A stretch of DNA of 64,000 bases from Aquipseudomonas ullengensis (GTDB lineage: Bacteria; Pseudomonadota; Gammaproteobacteria; Pseudomonadales; Pseudomonadaceae): assembly GCF_014174475.1 (NCBI RefSeq), contig NZ_JACJUD010000001.1, forward strand, positions 1,159,861 through 1,223,860, given 5' to 3'. Below are positions 1-9,323 of this stretch, piece by piece. The position numbers were made by a program, and so were the translations under genes. A model generated the notes under the pieces. The model was not told the DNA's origin, searched no databases, and worked only from the letters and a program-made list of their open reading frames with translations. Numbering within the stretch: the stretch's first letter is position 1; every line of letters starts with the position of its first letter.

Positions 1-1
1 G

Positions 2-580
2 GAAACCACTTGGCTGCGGTCCTCTCTATTTGGTCGCGGCTCCGCTTTTATGGTCGGTGCTGTGTGTTGTTGGTTTTACATGGGGCGTGGCTTCTTATGG
101 CTGAGCGCGTCTATGAAGAGTGGCATGCTGCTGTCGCTAGTGCTGCTAGCAAGTCTGCTACAGCTTTTGCAATGGTACGGGTCTGTCGGCCAAACTCAGG
201 CGCTCATGCGTATGCCGCTTTACCATTCGCTTGAGGCTCTGCTGTGGGGGGGCATACTACTTTGCTGTCTGTGTTGGCAGGGTAAGATCAGGCAGCTGTT
301 ACTCAATCCGCTTTTCAGCCACTTCGGCACGATTTCCTATTCGCTTTACCTGATCCATCTACCTGTGCAGTTTTATCTGACCTATCCGCTCAAATCCGCT
401 AACGGGGGACGTTTCCCGTTCTGGTCTGCCGAGGGTCTGGTGGCGCTTGCTGGCAGCTTCCTGGTGTCCTGGCTGCTGGCAGTGATCTGCTATCGCGTTA
501 TCGAGCGGCCGTTCTTGCGGCTCAAATCCCACCTACCGGTACTTACCGATAAATTTCTGGGACGGCCTGCCAAAGCGTAG
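2..580 (+). CDS. Acyltransferase family 3 protein, C-terminal part (5' end outside window)
   Basis: The open frame runs in from the left edge, so only the last 192 residues are present. They contain several hydrophobic membrane segments and, near the end, a motif of the type SYSLYLIHLPVQ followed by a final transmembrane helix and VIERPFLRL. This is the typical C-terminus of membrane acyltransferase-3 proteins, which move O-acetyl or similar groups onto cell-surface sugars. The catalytic N-terminal half is not visible. Its stop codon lies 38 bp inside the 3' end of the convergent oxygenase gene. The neighbouring sulfatase and oxygenases suggest surface-glycan modification, which is inference. 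The family call is fairly safe; the substrate is unknown. Confidence 0.75.
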   Translation, partial: ETTWLRSSLFGRGSAFMVGAVCCWFYMGRGFLWLSASMKSGMLLSLVLLASLLQLLQWYGSVGQTQALMRMPLYHSLEALLWGGILLCCLCWQGKIRQLLLNPLFSHFGTISYSLYLIHLPVQFYLTYPLKSANGGRFPFWSAEGLVALAGSFLVSWLLAVICYRVIERPFLRLKSHLPVLTDKFLGRPAKA

Positions 581-1346
581 CGAAGCCAGGCTGCGCTTCG
601 CCTGCAGGTCGGCCATTGGTGTAGTAGTACAGCGCGAGCGATTTGCGCTGGACATCTTCCGGGCAGGTCAGCGGCTGCGGGTGGCCGTGGTATGAGGTCG
701 ACGTCGTATTGAATACCACGCAACGATTCAGGGTCGGCAGTACCCGTTTGGGCGGGCCCTGCATGTCCTTGTCCCAAAGTTCCAGGTGGCCGCCGTATGT
801 TTCCGGCCAGTCCTGATTCAGATAGAGCAGGAAGTTCAGACGGCGATCGAGGGCGAACTCGCGATGTGTTGCGAAATCGGCGTGAATCTTGAGGAAGCCT
901 CCGCGACCGATCTGGTGGATGCCGGCCCCGCGCAGGTTTGGGTCGGGAATCAGGTTGGCAATCCCGGTCATCTTGCTCAGGAAGCTCAGGAAATAGTGGG
1001 AGTTGAGTTCCCAGATCAGTTGCCGATAGGTCGGTGGCATGAGCAGATTGTCGCGGATGTTGCGCTTGTCCTTTTGCACATACTCGCCACTCTCTTTGTC
1101 CTTGTGCGTGGCGTCGTTCCATATGGGCAGGTTTTGATCCTGTGGATATTCTTCCAAGAGTTTTTGGATTGTGCGCTGGGGCAGGAAGCCGTCAATAACG
1201 ATGTGGGGAAATGGCTGGTTTTCGCAGTAAAGCCCGGCCAGTTGCTCCTGGGCAGTCTGTAGGGCCTGGTAGTTGATGAGAAGACCATCCGAACTGGGTG
1301 CCACGTATCGATCGGCGGCCAGTTTCGGAAATAACGTATCACTCAT
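543..1346 (-). CDS. 2-oxoglutarate/Fe(II) oxygenase, prolyl-4-hydroxylase-like
   Basis: This 267-residue protein has the double-stranded beta-helix iron motif: HAD at residues 155-157, a distal His in the SYHGHPQP stretch (residue 220 or 222), and a following RKSLALYYY segment whose Arg would hold 2-oxoglutarate. It resembles the prolyl-4-hydroxylase-like 2OG-Fe(II) group whose bacterial members often modify sugars, lipids or small molecules. There is no signal peptide, so it should act in the cytoplasm. The start codon abuts the divergent sulfatase start with no spacer. The 3' end overlaps the acyltransferase gene by 38 bp. The substrate is unknown. Confidence 0.75.
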   Translation of the reverse strand: MSDTLFPKLAADRYVAPSSDGLLINYQALQTAQEQLAGLYCENQPFPHIVIDGFLPQRTIQKLLEEYPQDQNLPIWNDATHKDKESGEYVQKDKRNIRDNLLMPPTYRQLIWELNSHYFLSFLSKMTGIANLIPDPNLRGAGIHQIGRGGFLKIHADFATHREFALDRRLNFLLYLNQDWPETYGGHLELWDKDMQGPPKRVLPTLNRCVVFNTTSTSYHGHPQPLTCPEDVQRKSLALYYYTNGRPAGEAQPGFATLWQAVPEIYR

Positions 1347-3230
1347 TTGGCAAGGATCCTGTTCGTGGCGGGCTACTGTAAAAACGCGTGCTTTTTATTT
1401 CTGATCATTCTCCTGTGTGCTGGCTGTTCGGGCAATGATGCCGATCAACCTTCACGGCCCAACATCCTGTTCATCCTTGCGGATGACCTGGGCAACAACG
1501 ATATCGCTTCTTGGGGGGCAGGTGAGCCGAGAACCCCTACGCTGGATCAGTTAAGCCAGCAGTCGCTGCGTTTTCGCAGCCACTATACGGACAGTTCATG
1601 TTCCGTCAGCCGGGCCGCGCTGTTGAGTGGTAGGGATCCGGTGACCATTGGTTTCGAGCCCATTGGCTTGGGGTTGTCGGAGGATCTGGAAACATTGCCC
1701 AGATCATTGAAGCAACTGGGCTATCGCACTTTGCATGTGGGGAAATGGCATGTGGGGGAGGCCAAAGAGTATCCAGGGGTGTGGCCTTTGCAGCAGGGGT
1801 TTGATCACTGGTTTGGGATGTTCAGCCATTTCGTTCTACAGGGGCCGAATGCCTCGGGAGAGTTGGAAAGTAGTAAACCCACATTCATGAACCCCTGGTT
1901 GCAACTGGATCGAGAGCCCATCAGGAAGTATTCGGGACATCTGGATGACATCCTCACCGACTACGCGCTGAAGCAGATTGCCAACGCCAAGAATGATAAG
2001 GCGCCTTGGTTCATTAACCTGTGGTACCTGTCACCACACCACCCATATCAGCCAGCCGAAGCATTCGCCAAGCAGTATCCGGATGACGCCAATGGCCGTT
2101 ACCTGGCTGTGCTGGCCCAGCTGGATCATAATGTGCAGCGTGTTCTGCAGGCGCTGGAGCAGTCCGGCCAGGCTGAAAACACTATCGTGGTCTTTGCCAG
2201 CGACAACGGCAGCCCGAACATCGCACGCGACAGCAACTATCCGTTCACCGGCATCAAGGTCAGCTACCGCGAGGGAGGAGTTCGTTCACCGTTGTTGATC
2301 CGTTGGCCAGGCCACTTGAAAGCGGGTGATATTGAAGGCACCACGCGTATCACAGACCTGTATCCGACCCTGCTGGGCATGGCTGGTGGTGAGGTGCCAG
2401 GTGGTCTCTCGGGGCGCAACCTATCTGATGCGTTGTTGGCTCAGGCGTCATTGCCGAAAGTCGATGCACTTCACTGGGCGGCTGATACGGCCTGGGGGCA
2501 GTTGTATGGCGTGCATTTCCCTGGGCGCGGGCTGTTCGCGCAGGATGTGACGGGTCCGTTTTCGGTCGAGGCAGTTACTGGCCCCGTTAACAGACCGGTG
2601 CGCAGTGAGACGCTTGAGCTGAGTCAGGTGCAGGCGGGCGATCTGATGCGGGATTGGGAGCGGAAGGTTCGCCCCATTCCGCTTACCTGGCAGCGACGAT
2701 CTGCTTCAGCGGGCGTTTTGACCGGGCGTGACTTTCAGCGTGCCCCCATGATTGGCGGGTTCTCCTTAGGGTTGGCTCTAGGGTCACCTTCGGCGGGGCA
2801 GGGTGAACAGATCCTTGTTGAGCAACCAGGCGTTTGGAGCATGCACTTGCTGCCCGACGGGCACCTGCGTTTTCGCCACGGGGCAACTGTTTTTTTGAGT
2901 GGAGCTGCGGTGAGCCTGCCGCGTGCCTGCAATACGCTCATCGCTAGCGTCTATCTCGAGCCAGCTAGCCAATTTCCTTTCAAGAAACCAGGCACCGCTG
3001 ACGTCCGTCTGTTCGTCAACCAGGAACTGGTGTTGCAGAGTTCGCAAATGTTGACTCGCACGAATGACGAAGCTGTGTTGCATTCCCCGACTTACATTGG
3101 TGCTGGCGCCGATGGACGCGACACCTATTCGGGAACGGTGGATAAGACGTTGCTAATTGGTAAGCACTTCCGGCCTGGGCAAACCGGCTATGGCTTAGGT
3201 GATATGGCTGCAGATCTCTGCGCGCCTTGA
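1347..3230 (+). CDS. Sulfatase-family lipoprotein with atypical CSVSR active-site motif
   Basis: This 627-residue protein has a hydrophobic leader ending in LLCAGC, a plausible but non-canonical lipobox (Cys at -3), so it is probably an envelope lipoprotein. The sulfatase core follows: PNILFILADDLG with the metal-binding Asp pair, CSVSRAALLSGR with the modifiable Cys at residue 85, a GYRTLHVGKWH segment, and the metal-binding ASDNG at about residue 286. The formylglycine motif normally reads C-x-P/A-x-R; here the third position is Val. About 200 C-terminal residues form an extra domain, perhaps a beta-sandwich. The TTG start at 1347 directly follows the divergent oxygenase start, so the exact start is uncertain. 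No formylglycine-generating enzyme is visible nearby. The desulfated substrate is unknown. Confidence 0.8.
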   Translation: MARILFVAGYCKNACFLFLIILLCAGCSGNDADQPSRPNILFILADDLGNNDIASWGAGEPRTPTLDQLSQQSLRFRSHYTDSSCSVSRAALLSGRDPVTIGFEPIGLGLSEDLETLPRSLKQLGYRTLHVGKWHVGEAKEYPGVWPLQQGFDHWFGMFSHFVLQGPNASGELESSKPTFMNPWLQLDREPIRKYSGHLDDILTDYALKQIANAKNDKAPWFINLWYLSPHHPYQPAEAFAKQYPDDANGRYLAVLAQLDHNVQRVLQALEQSGQAENTIVVFASDNGSPNIARDSNYPFTGIKVSYREGGVRSPLLIRWPGHLKAGDIEGTTRITDLYPTLLGMAGGEVPGGLSGRNLSDALLAQASLPKVDALHWAADTAWGQLYGVHFPGRGLFAQDVTGPFSVEAVTGPVNRPVRSETLELSQVQAGDLMRDWERKVRPIPLTWQRRSASAGVLTGRDFQRAPMIGGFSLGLALGSPSAGQGEQILVEQPGVWSMHLLPDGHLRFRHGATVFLSGAAVSLPRACNTLIASVYLEPASQFPFKKPGTADVRLFVNQELVLQSSQMLTRTNDEAVLHSPTYIGAGADGRDTYSGTVDKTLLIGKHFRPGQTGYGLGDMAADLCAP

Positions 3231-3312
3231 GCATGGAGGCCCGGTAGGCCGGGCTAGCAGGTTTGCTGACGGGGATGTGCCCTGTACCTGCTATTCCCGA
3301 GGGTAGGAATAT

Positions 3313-4515
3313 ATGGCTTTAACTTGCGCGCGGGAAGGTATAGATCGAATGTCTGCTGGTGGTTGCCAGCATAGGAAAACTGAAAACGAGCGAACTATGA
3401 GGGCACTCTATGAAGCGGTTTTTTGTGGGTGGAAGCCGGCAGACCCCAAATTTGGGGGCTCTATCGTGAGGGTACTACTAAGGCGGCTTTTCGGGCTCCC
3501 TTCTCAGCAAAATGTCGTCGATACCAGTCAGCGGCTTTTCTCGGCTGGGCTTGTGCGTGAGGCAATTGATCGGCTATCTGCCCAAGTACGCGCAGCGCCT
3601 TCAGCCGACATTGAGATCTGTCTTATGGCGATGCGCCATCGAGGGTTTTTCCATGTGCAGCACCCGCAGGGCGCACCACATTGGCCGCCCGTGGTGCAAG
3701 CGTCACCCTTCGCGGCTGGGGTAATACCGTCGGTAGAGAAAGACCAACTTTCGGCCTCAATCCTGGCTCAAGGTATTCAGGGGCATGGCGCATTGATCGT
3801 TCGTGGTCTGCTGTCTTCTGCACAGATCAGTACCATGACCGCAGCAATAGACAACGCCATCAAGGCTGCTGACGTTGAGCCTGATCGTCGCAATGAAGAA
3901 CAACAGGCTTGGTTTACGCCGCTGCAACCTTGCCCTGAAGGTGGAGAGCAGAAGATTGCCCGCAAGTGGGTACGCGATGGTGGAGGCGTTCTGGCTGCTG
4001 ACTCCCCCCGAGGTTTTTTCAAGTTACTCGAGACGCTTGGGCAGAGCGGAGTTTTGCCGGTGCTGGCTGGCTATCTGGGAGAGGCTCCCGCGTTGTCTGT
4101 GAAGAAGACCACGCTACGTCGGGTTTCTCCGAAATCGAATTCAGGTTGGCATCAGGATGGTGCGTTCCTAGGGCAGGATATTCGTACCGTCAATTTGTGG
4201 ATTGCCCTGACCGATTGCGGTGTAGATGCCCCATCCATGGATATGGTGCCAACTCGCCTGCCCGGGATTGTTCCCACTGGCACGGGGGAGGCCAGTTTCA
4301 GTTGGTCCGTTGACGATGCCGCGGTGCGCGCCGCCGCTGGTGATACACCGCCGGTGCGCCTTCATTTCAAAGCTGGCGATGCGATTCTGTTCGATGAGCG
4401 GAATCTACATCGCACAGCCGTCGACCCGGGGATGACCCAAGAGCGCTATGCCATTGAGGCGTGGTTTTTCGCCCCCTCGTGTTACCCGCTTAACCAGTTA
4501 CCATTGCTTTGTTAG
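3313..4515 (+). CDS. Phytanoyl-CoA dioxygenase-like (PhyH) Fe(II)/2OG oxygenase
   Basis: The 400-residue product has a C-terminal PhyH-type fold: GWHQDG gives the His-x-Asp pair at residues 280 and 282, NLHRTAV gives the distal His at about 366, and QERYAIE gives the 2-oxoglutarate-binding Arg at about 378. The first roughly 100 residues are not recognisable. An AGGA sequence six bases before the ATG at 3313 supports this start, but in-frame Met codons at 3349 and 3397 are alternatives. PhyH-like enzymes hydroxylate lipids, sugars or secondary metabolites. It is the last gene of the accessory block and is followed by a strong terminator. The substrate is unknown. Confidence 0.75.
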   Translation: MALTCAREGIDRMSAGGCQHRKTENERTMRALYEAVFCGWKPADPKFGGSIVRVLLRRLFGLPSQQNVVDTSQRLFSAGLVREAIDRLSAQVRAAPSADIEICLMAMRHRGFFHVQHPQGAPHWPPVVQASPFAAGVIPSVEKDQLSASILAQGIQGHGALIVRGLLSSAQISTMTAAIDNAIKAADVEPDRRNEEQQAWFTPLQPCPEGGEQKIARKWVRDGGGVLAADSPRGFFKLLETLGQSGVLPVLAGYLGEAPALSVKKTTLRRVSPKSNSGWHQDGAFLGQDIRTVNLWIALTDCGVDAPSMDMVPTRLPGIVPTGTGEASFSWSVDDAAVRAAAGDTPPVRLHFKAGDAILFDERNLHRTAVDPGMTQERYAIEAWFFAPSCYPLNQLPLLC

Positions 4516-4569
4516 CAATGTGGCTAAGCGCTAGGTCTCTAGCGCAGGGGGGGGCTAAAGTTGACTCAT

Positions 4570-4599
4570 AAAAAACCCGGCACCAGGCCGGTTTTTTTA
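4570..4599. terminator. Bidirectional intrinsic terminator between phyH-like gene and pntB
   Basis: A CCGGC/GCCGG stem with a five-base loop is flanked by six A on the left and seven T on the right. It can therefore end transcription from both convergent genes. Confidence 0.85.
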
Positions 4600-4618
4600 T
4601 TGGACGGGAAAAGGCGTC

Positions 4619-6067
4619 TTAATCGACCGCCTTGACCATGTCCTCGATCACTTTCTTGGCATCGCCGAAGACCATCATGGTCTTGTCGAGGTAGAACAGT
4701 TCGTTGTCCAGGCCGGCGTAGCCGCTGGCCATCGAGCGCTTGTTGACGATCACAGTCTTGGCTTTGTAGGCCTCGAGGATCGGCATGCCGGCGATCGGCG
4801 ACTTCGGGTCGTTCTTCGCGGCCGGGTTGACCACGTCGTTGGCGCCCAGCACCAGCACCACGTCGGCCTGGCCGAACTCGGAGTTGATGTCTTCCATCTC
4901 GAACACTTGCTCGTAAGGCACTTCGGCCTCGGCCAGCAGGACGTTCATGTGGCCAGGCATACGACCGGCAACCGGGTGGATCGCGTACTTCACGGTGACG
5001 CCACGGTGGGTCAGCTTCTCGGCAAGCTCCATCAGTGCGTGCTGGGCACGGGCCACTGCCAGGCCGTAGCCCGGGACGATGATCACGGTGTCGGCGTTGG
5101 TCAGCAGGAAGGCGGCGTCGTCGCTCGAACCGGATTTAACCGGGCGAGCTTCTTTGGAGCCAGCCGGGCCGGCTTCTTCAGTCGCACCACCGAAGCCACC
5201 GAGGATCACGTTGAAGAACGAGCGGTTCATCGCCTTGCACATGATGTACGAGAGGATGGCGCCGCTTGAGCCCACCAGCGAACCGGCGATGATCAGCATC
5301 GAGTTGTTCAGCGAGAAGCCGATACCGGCCGCCGCCCAGCCCGAGTAGCTGTTGAGCATCGACACTACGACCGGCATGTCGGCACCGCCGATCGGGATGA
5401 TGATCAGCACGCCAATCACGAAGGCCAGGGCCAGCAGGATGGCGAACGCAGTCAGGTTACCGGTGAAGGTGAAGTACAGACCCAGGCCGAGAATCGCCAG
5501 GCCGATGGCCAGGTTGAACAGGTGCTGGCCTTTGAACTGCACAGGCGCGCCCTGGAACAGGCGGAACTTGTACTTGCCCGACAGCTTGCCGAAGGCGATC
5601 ACCGAGCCGGAGAAGGTTATGGCGCCGATGGCTGCACCGAGGAACAGCTCCAGGCGGTTACCGGCAGGGATGGCGTCACCCAGGTTGGCGACGATACCCA
5701 GCGATTGCGGTTCGACGACGGCGGCAATGGCGATGAACACCGCGGCCAGGCCGATCATGCTGTGCATGAAGGCGACCAGTTCCGGCATCTTGGTCATTTC
5801 GACGCGCTTGGCCATGATCGAGCCGGCGGTGCCGCCCAGCAGCAGGCCGACCAGGACGAAGCCCAGGCCTTTGGCTGCGCCGCCTTCGGCCATCTGTGCG
5901 CCCAGCTTGAACACCAGGAACACGGTGGTGAGCACGGCGATGCCCATACCGATCATGCCGAACAGGTTGCCCCGGCGCGACGTGGTGGGGTGCGACAGAC
6001 CCTTGAGTGCCTGGATGAAGCAGATCGAGGCAACGAGGTAGAGAACAGTGATCAGGTTCATGCTCAT
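4619..6067 (-). CDS. pntB: NAD(P) transhydrogenase subunit beta
   Basis: This 482-residue membrane protein is the beta subunit of the proton-translocating transhydrogenase, which passes hydride between NADH and NADP+ using the proton gradient. The first 270 residues or so are hydrophobic helices. The C-terminal 190 residues are the NADP-binding domain III, with the VIIVPGYGLAVARAQ nucleotide fold, HPVAGRMPGHMNVLLAEA, and VLVLGANDVVNPAA near the end, all hallmarks of PntB. It is the last gene of pntAA-pntAB-pntB. Its ATG overlaps the pntAB stop by one base, indicating translational coupling. Length is as expected. Confidence 0.97.
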   Translation of the reverse strand: MSMNLITVLYLVASICFIQALKGLSHPTTSRRGNLFGMIGMGIAVLTTVFLVFKLGAQMAEGGAAKGLGFVLVGLLLGGTAGSIMAKRVEMTKMPELVAFMHSMIGLAAVFIAIAAVVEPQSLGIVANLGDAIPAGNRLELFLGAAIGAITFSGSVIAFGKLSGKYKFRLFQGAPVQFKGQHLFNLAIGLAILGLGLYFTFTGNLTAFAILLALAFVIGVLIIIPIGGADMPVVVSMLNSYSGWAAAGIGFSLNNSMLIIAGSLVGSSGAILSYIMCKAMNRSFFNVILGGFGGATEEAGPAGSKEARPVKSGSSDDAAFLLTNADTVIIVPGYGLAVARAQHALMELAEKLTHRGVTVKYAIHPVAGRMPGHMNVLLAEAEVPYEQVFEMEDINSEFGQADVVLVLGANDVVNPAAKNDPKSPIAGMPILEAYKAKTVIVNKRSMASGYAGLDNELFYLDKTMMVFGDAKKVIEDMVKAVD

Positions 6068-6387
6068 CAGTGTTTCTCCGCCTGCGCTTTAGGCGCCTTT
6101 TTCTTGAACATTTCCAGCATGCGACGGGTGACCAGGAAGCCACCGAACACGTTGACCGCGGCCAGGGCCACGGCAGCGGTGCCCATGAACTTGCCCAGCG
6201 GGGTCACGGTCAGGGCGGCGGCCAGCATGGCGCCGACGATGACGATCGCGGAAATTGCGTTGGTCACGGCCATCAGCGGGGTGTGCAGGGCCGGAGTCAC
6301 GTTCCACACCACGTGGTAGCCAACGTAGATGGCCAGCACGAAGATGATCAGGTTGTAGATACCGTGGGAGATCAGCATGTCTTCCAT
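6067..6387 (-). CDS. pntAB: NAD(P) transhydrogenase subunit alpha, membrane part
   Basis: A 106-residue, mostly hydrophobic protein equal to the C-terminal membrane domain of the fused E. coli PntA. The segments [28 protein letters not shown] and [11 protein letters not shown] are characteristic; the second marks the end of the domain. In Pseudomonas and many other bacteria the alpha subunit is split into this gene and pntAA. It lies 11 bp after pntAA and overlaps pntB by one base, so all three are one transcript. Confidence 0.95.
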   Translation of the reverse strand: MEDMLISHGIYNLIIFVLAIYVGYHVVWNVTPALHTPLMAVTNAISAIVIVGAMLAAALTVTPLGKFMGTAAVALAAVNVFGGFLVTRRMLEMFKKKAPKAQAEKH

Positions 6388-6398
6388 TGTCTGGCTCC

Positions 6399-7520
6399 TT
6401 ATCCGTTCTTGCGCACGATTTCACCGTCGCGGCACATCAGGCACGCGGCGACGATGTCGTCTTCGAGGTTGAGGTGGAACTTGCCTTCGGCGTCGATCAC
6501 CAGCTTGAGGAAGTCCAGCAGGTTGCGTGCGTACAGGGCCGAAGCGTCCGCCGGCACCAGGGCCGCCAGGTTGCTGTGGCCGACGATGGTCACGCCATGC
6601 TTGATTACGACTTCTTCAGCGACGGTCAGCGGGCAGTTGCCGCCTTGCGCCGCAGCCAGGTCGATGACCACGGAGCCCGGCTTCATCTCGGCGACAGTCG
6701 CTTCGTGCAGCAGGGTCGGTGCCTTGCGGCCCGGGATCAGCGCGGTGGTGATGACGATGTCAGCCTGCTTGGCCTTCTCGTGCACCGCCTTGGCCTGACG
6801 CTCCATCCACGAGGCCGGCATCGGACGGGCATAGCCGCCAACGCCTTGGGCGCACTCGCGCTCTTCATCGGTCTCGAACGGTACGTCGACGAACTTGGCG
6901 CCGAGCGATTCGATCTGTTCCTTCACCGCCGGACGCACGTCCGAGGCCTCGATCACCGCACCCAGGCGCTTGGCCGTGGCGATGGCCTGCAGACCGGCAA
7001 CACCGGCACCGAGGATGAGGATGCGCGCAGCCTTCACGGTACCGGCGGCGGTCATCAGCATCGGCATGAAGCGCGGGTAGTGGTGCGCAGCCAGCAGCAC
7101 GGCCTTGTAGCCGGCGATGTTGGCTTGCGAACTCAGCACGTCCAGGCTCTGCGCGCGGGAGGTGCGCGGGGCGGCCTCCAGGGCGAAGGCGGTGACGCCA
7201 CGGGCATTCATGCGCGCGATGGTCTCGTTGCTGAACGGGTTGAGCATGCCAACCAGCACGGCGCCGGTTTTCATGTGGGCCAGTTCGGCGTCGGTCGGGG
7301 CAACCACTTTCAGCACCAGATCGGCACCGAAGGCGGCAGCATCGTTGCCAATGGCTGCGCCCACGGCTTCATAGGCGCTGTCCGGGATGCTGGCGCTAAC
7401 GCCGGCACCGGTCTGGACGGTCACCTGATGGCCTTGGCCGATCAGCTTCTTGATGGTTTCGGGAGTAGCGGCAACCCGCGTCTCACCGGCATGGGTCTCG
7501 AGAGGAACACCGATGTGCAC
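6399..7520 (-). CDS. pntAA: NAD(P) transhydrogenase subunit alpha, NAD-binding part
   Basis: The 373-residue protein is the soluble NAD(H)-binding domain I of the transhydrogenase, related to alanine dehydrogenase. It starts [23 protein letters not shown] and contains the Rossmann motif [21 protein letters not shown] and the AQGGNCPLT segment. The start is a GTG at 7520 with AGGAG seven bases upstream. It is the first gene of the pnt operon. The split form without a membrane tail is usual for Pseudomonas. Confidence 0.96.
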   Translation of the reverse strand: MHIGVPLETHAGETRVAATPETIKKLIGQGHQVTVQTGAGVSASIPDSAYEAVGAAIGNDAAAFGADLVLKVVAPTDAELAHMKTGAVLVGMLNPFSNETIARMNARGVTAFALEAAPRTSRAQSLDVLSSQANIAGYKAVLLAAHHYPRFMPMLMTAAGTVKAARILILGAGVAGLQAIATAKRLGAVIEASDVRPAVKEQIESLGAKFVDVPFETDEERECAQGVGGYARPMPASWMERQAKAVHEKAKQADIVITTALIPGRKAPTLLHEATVAEMKPGSVVIDLAAAQGGNCPLTVAEEVVIKHGVTIVGHSNLAALVPADASALYARNLLDFLKLVIDAEGKFHLNLEDDIVAACLMCRDGEIVRKNG

Positions 7521-8012
7521 TTCAATTCTCCTGCGTGATCTTTTTAATGAACCGGCGCACTACGGATGGCGCGCTGGCGAGGGCGGATCAGCACAAACCC
7601 GCGCGTAAATGGGCGGGGCGCGGCATTTTGCAGGCGAACGGCGAGGCCATCAAGAAGTTCTGGAGTCGGACTGATTAATAACTACAAGTCACTATCGGAC
7701 TGCGGGTTTCCCGATATTCCGGCAAAGCGGCGTCATTACTGGCCTCGGCGCTCACAAACAGGGCTCGGGCCCGCGCCAGCCATAGCTTTGCTGAATGACC
7801 ATTCGTCGATTGCGGTTGGGGTGGAACCACCGAATCGTGGGGGCATGCCGTGGTTTTTTCGGTCAATCCGGCGGCTAAAGGTGGTTTTGGGCACGGAATG
7901 TAGTAGTTCAGGAACCTGACTACTGGAAGGCTTGCGGTGGCGGGGGAGGCTCTGTAGCGGGGTTGTGCGGTGTGGCGCCGGGCACCTGGGGTGCACGGCG
8001 CTGTGAGTGGGC
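7521..8012. other. Intergenic region upstream of pntAA (492 bp)
   Basis: This gap lies between the 3' end of the Mpo1-like gene and the pntAA start; both are on the minus strand. It must hold the pnt promoter, but no clear -35/-10 pair stands out. Short open frames here show no recognisable domain and no convincing ribosome binding site. Confidence 0.5.
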
Positions 8013-8537
8013 TCAGGCCAGGGCTTTTTTCTGGCGGATGCAGGTCGGCCCGGCGCGTTGTTCGACGGCGATGCGTACGTCATCACGCAGGCCGAGGAGG
8101 AACGCCAGCTCGGCGACCACGAACAGCGGGCCGACTACCAGGCCCATCAGGTCGTCGACGAAGGCCGGTTTGCGCCCCTCGTAGTAGTGGCCGATGAACT
8201 GGATGACCCAGCCGACCACGAACAGGCCCAGCCCGCCGCTCAGCCAGACCAGGGTGCTCTGTTGCGCCAGCGCCGCGCCGGCCCACAGGCTCAGCGCCAG
8301 CAGCGCGGCCATGAGCAGGCCGAAGCGCAGATCCAGGCGCAGATAGAAGACGCTGGCGGCCAGTGCGGTGAGCAGCGCAGGCGACAGCCACAGGCCGGCG
8401 ACCTCCAGGCCGGGGCGCGAGAGCAGTACGGCGACGGCGACCACGATCAGCGGGATGCCGATGAAGTGGCTAAGGATGTTGCGCTGGTCGCGGTGGTATT
8501 CCGCGTACTGGCCGAGGTGATCGACGAGGGACTTCAT
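8013..8537 (-). CDS. Mpo1-like (DUF962/YGL010w) membrane protein
   Basis: The 174-residue product starts MKSLVDHLGQYAEYHRDQRNILSHFIGIPL, a characteristic DUF962/Mpo1 opening with conserved His and Asn residues. Four hydrophobic helices follow, and then QFIGHYYEGRKPAFVDDL. Yeast Mpo1 is an Fe(II)-dependent dioxygenase that alpha-oxidises 2-hydroxy fatty acids; the role of bacterial members is not settled. I chose the ATG at 8537, with GAGG nine bases upstream, over in-frame ATGs at 8543 and 8552. It is divergent from the Crp/Fnr regulator. Confidence 0.8.
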   Translation of the reverse strand: MKSLVDHLGQYAEYHRDQRNILSHFIGIPLIVVAVAVLLSRPGLEVAGLWLSPALLTALAASVFYLRLDLRFGLLMAALLALSLWAGAALAQQSTLVWLSGGLGLFVVGWVIQFIGHYYEGRKPAFVDDLMGLVVGPLFVVAELAFLLGLRDDVRIAVEQRAGPTCIRQKKALA

Positions 8538-8633
8538 TTGCATACGCCTCATGGGTCGGGGTGCTTTGGCCGATAATGGCTGGACTGCCCCATGCGGCTC
8601 TGTCAGCTAGCCGACAAATCCGGAGAGATCATC

Positions 8634-9323
8634 GTGACGACCGAGGCCCTGCGCCTTTCGCTGTTACAAGGCCACTGGTTCAGCCACCTGCCTGCTGCCC
8701 TGCAGGATGCGCTGCTGGCCGCCACATGTGAACGTAGCCTGGACGCCGGGCAGCGCCTGTTCCGCCGCGGCGATCCGCCCTGTGGTTTGTACGCCGTGCT
8801 GGAGGGCGCCATCCGTATCGGCGCGGTCAGCCGCACCGGCAAGGAAGCGTTGCTGACCCTGGTGGAAGCGCCGCAGTGGTTTGGCGAGATTTCTCTGTTC
8901 GATGGCCAGCCACGCACCCACGACGCCTTTGCCGAAGGCCCGACGCGCCTGTTGCTGGTGCCGCAGGCGGAGTTGCTGACGTTGCTCGAGCGTGAGCCCG
9001 CCTACTGGCGCGAGTTTGCCTTGCTGCTGAGCCAGAAACTGCGCCTGGCCTTCATTGCCCTGGAAGACATGAGCCTGCTGCCGGCAGCCCCGCGCCTGGC
9101 CCGGCGCCTGTTGTTGATGGCAGAGGGTTATGGCGAGACCGGCGAGCGGCGCAACCTGCATCTGGCCCAGGAGCAGCTCGCGCTGATGCTGGCCCTGTCG
9201 CGGCAAACTACCAATCAGATTCTCAAGGAGCTGCAGGCCCGCGGTGCGGTGCGCCTGAACTATGGCGAGATCGAGATCATCGACCTGCAGTTGTTGCGCC
9301 AGGCGGCGGACACCGACGGCTGA
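8634..9323 (+). CDS. Crp/Fnr-family transcription regulator
   Basis: An N-terminal cyclic-nucleotide-binding-like domain (LFRRGDPPCGLYAVLEGAIRIGAVSRTGKEALLTLVEAPQWFGEISLFDGQPRTHDAFAE) is followed by a winged helix with LALSRQTTNQILKELQARGAVRLNYGEIEI. There is no Fnr-type N-terminal Cys cluster, so an effector cannot be named. I chose the GTG at 8634 because GGAG sits seven to ten bases upstream; an in-frame ATG at 8592 would add 14 residues but lacks a good site. It is divergent from the Mpo1-like gene and converges on the REC-HDOD gene, the two stop codons being adjacent. Confidence 0.88.
   Translation: MTTEALRLSLLQGHWFSHLPAALQDALLAATCERSLDAGQRLFRRGDPPCGLYAVLEGAIRIGAVSRTGKEALLTLVEAPQWFGEISLFDGQPRTHDAFAEGPTRLLLVPQAELLTLLEREPAYWREFALLLSQKLRLAFIALEDMSLLPAAPRLARRLLLMAEGYGETGERRNLHLAQEQLALMLALSRQTTNQILKELQARGAVRLNYGEIEIIDLQLLRQAADTDG

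Noticed and set aside
7566..7919. 117-residue frame upstream of pntAA
   Set aside because: No recognisable domain, Arg-rich composition and no ribosome site; probably chance.
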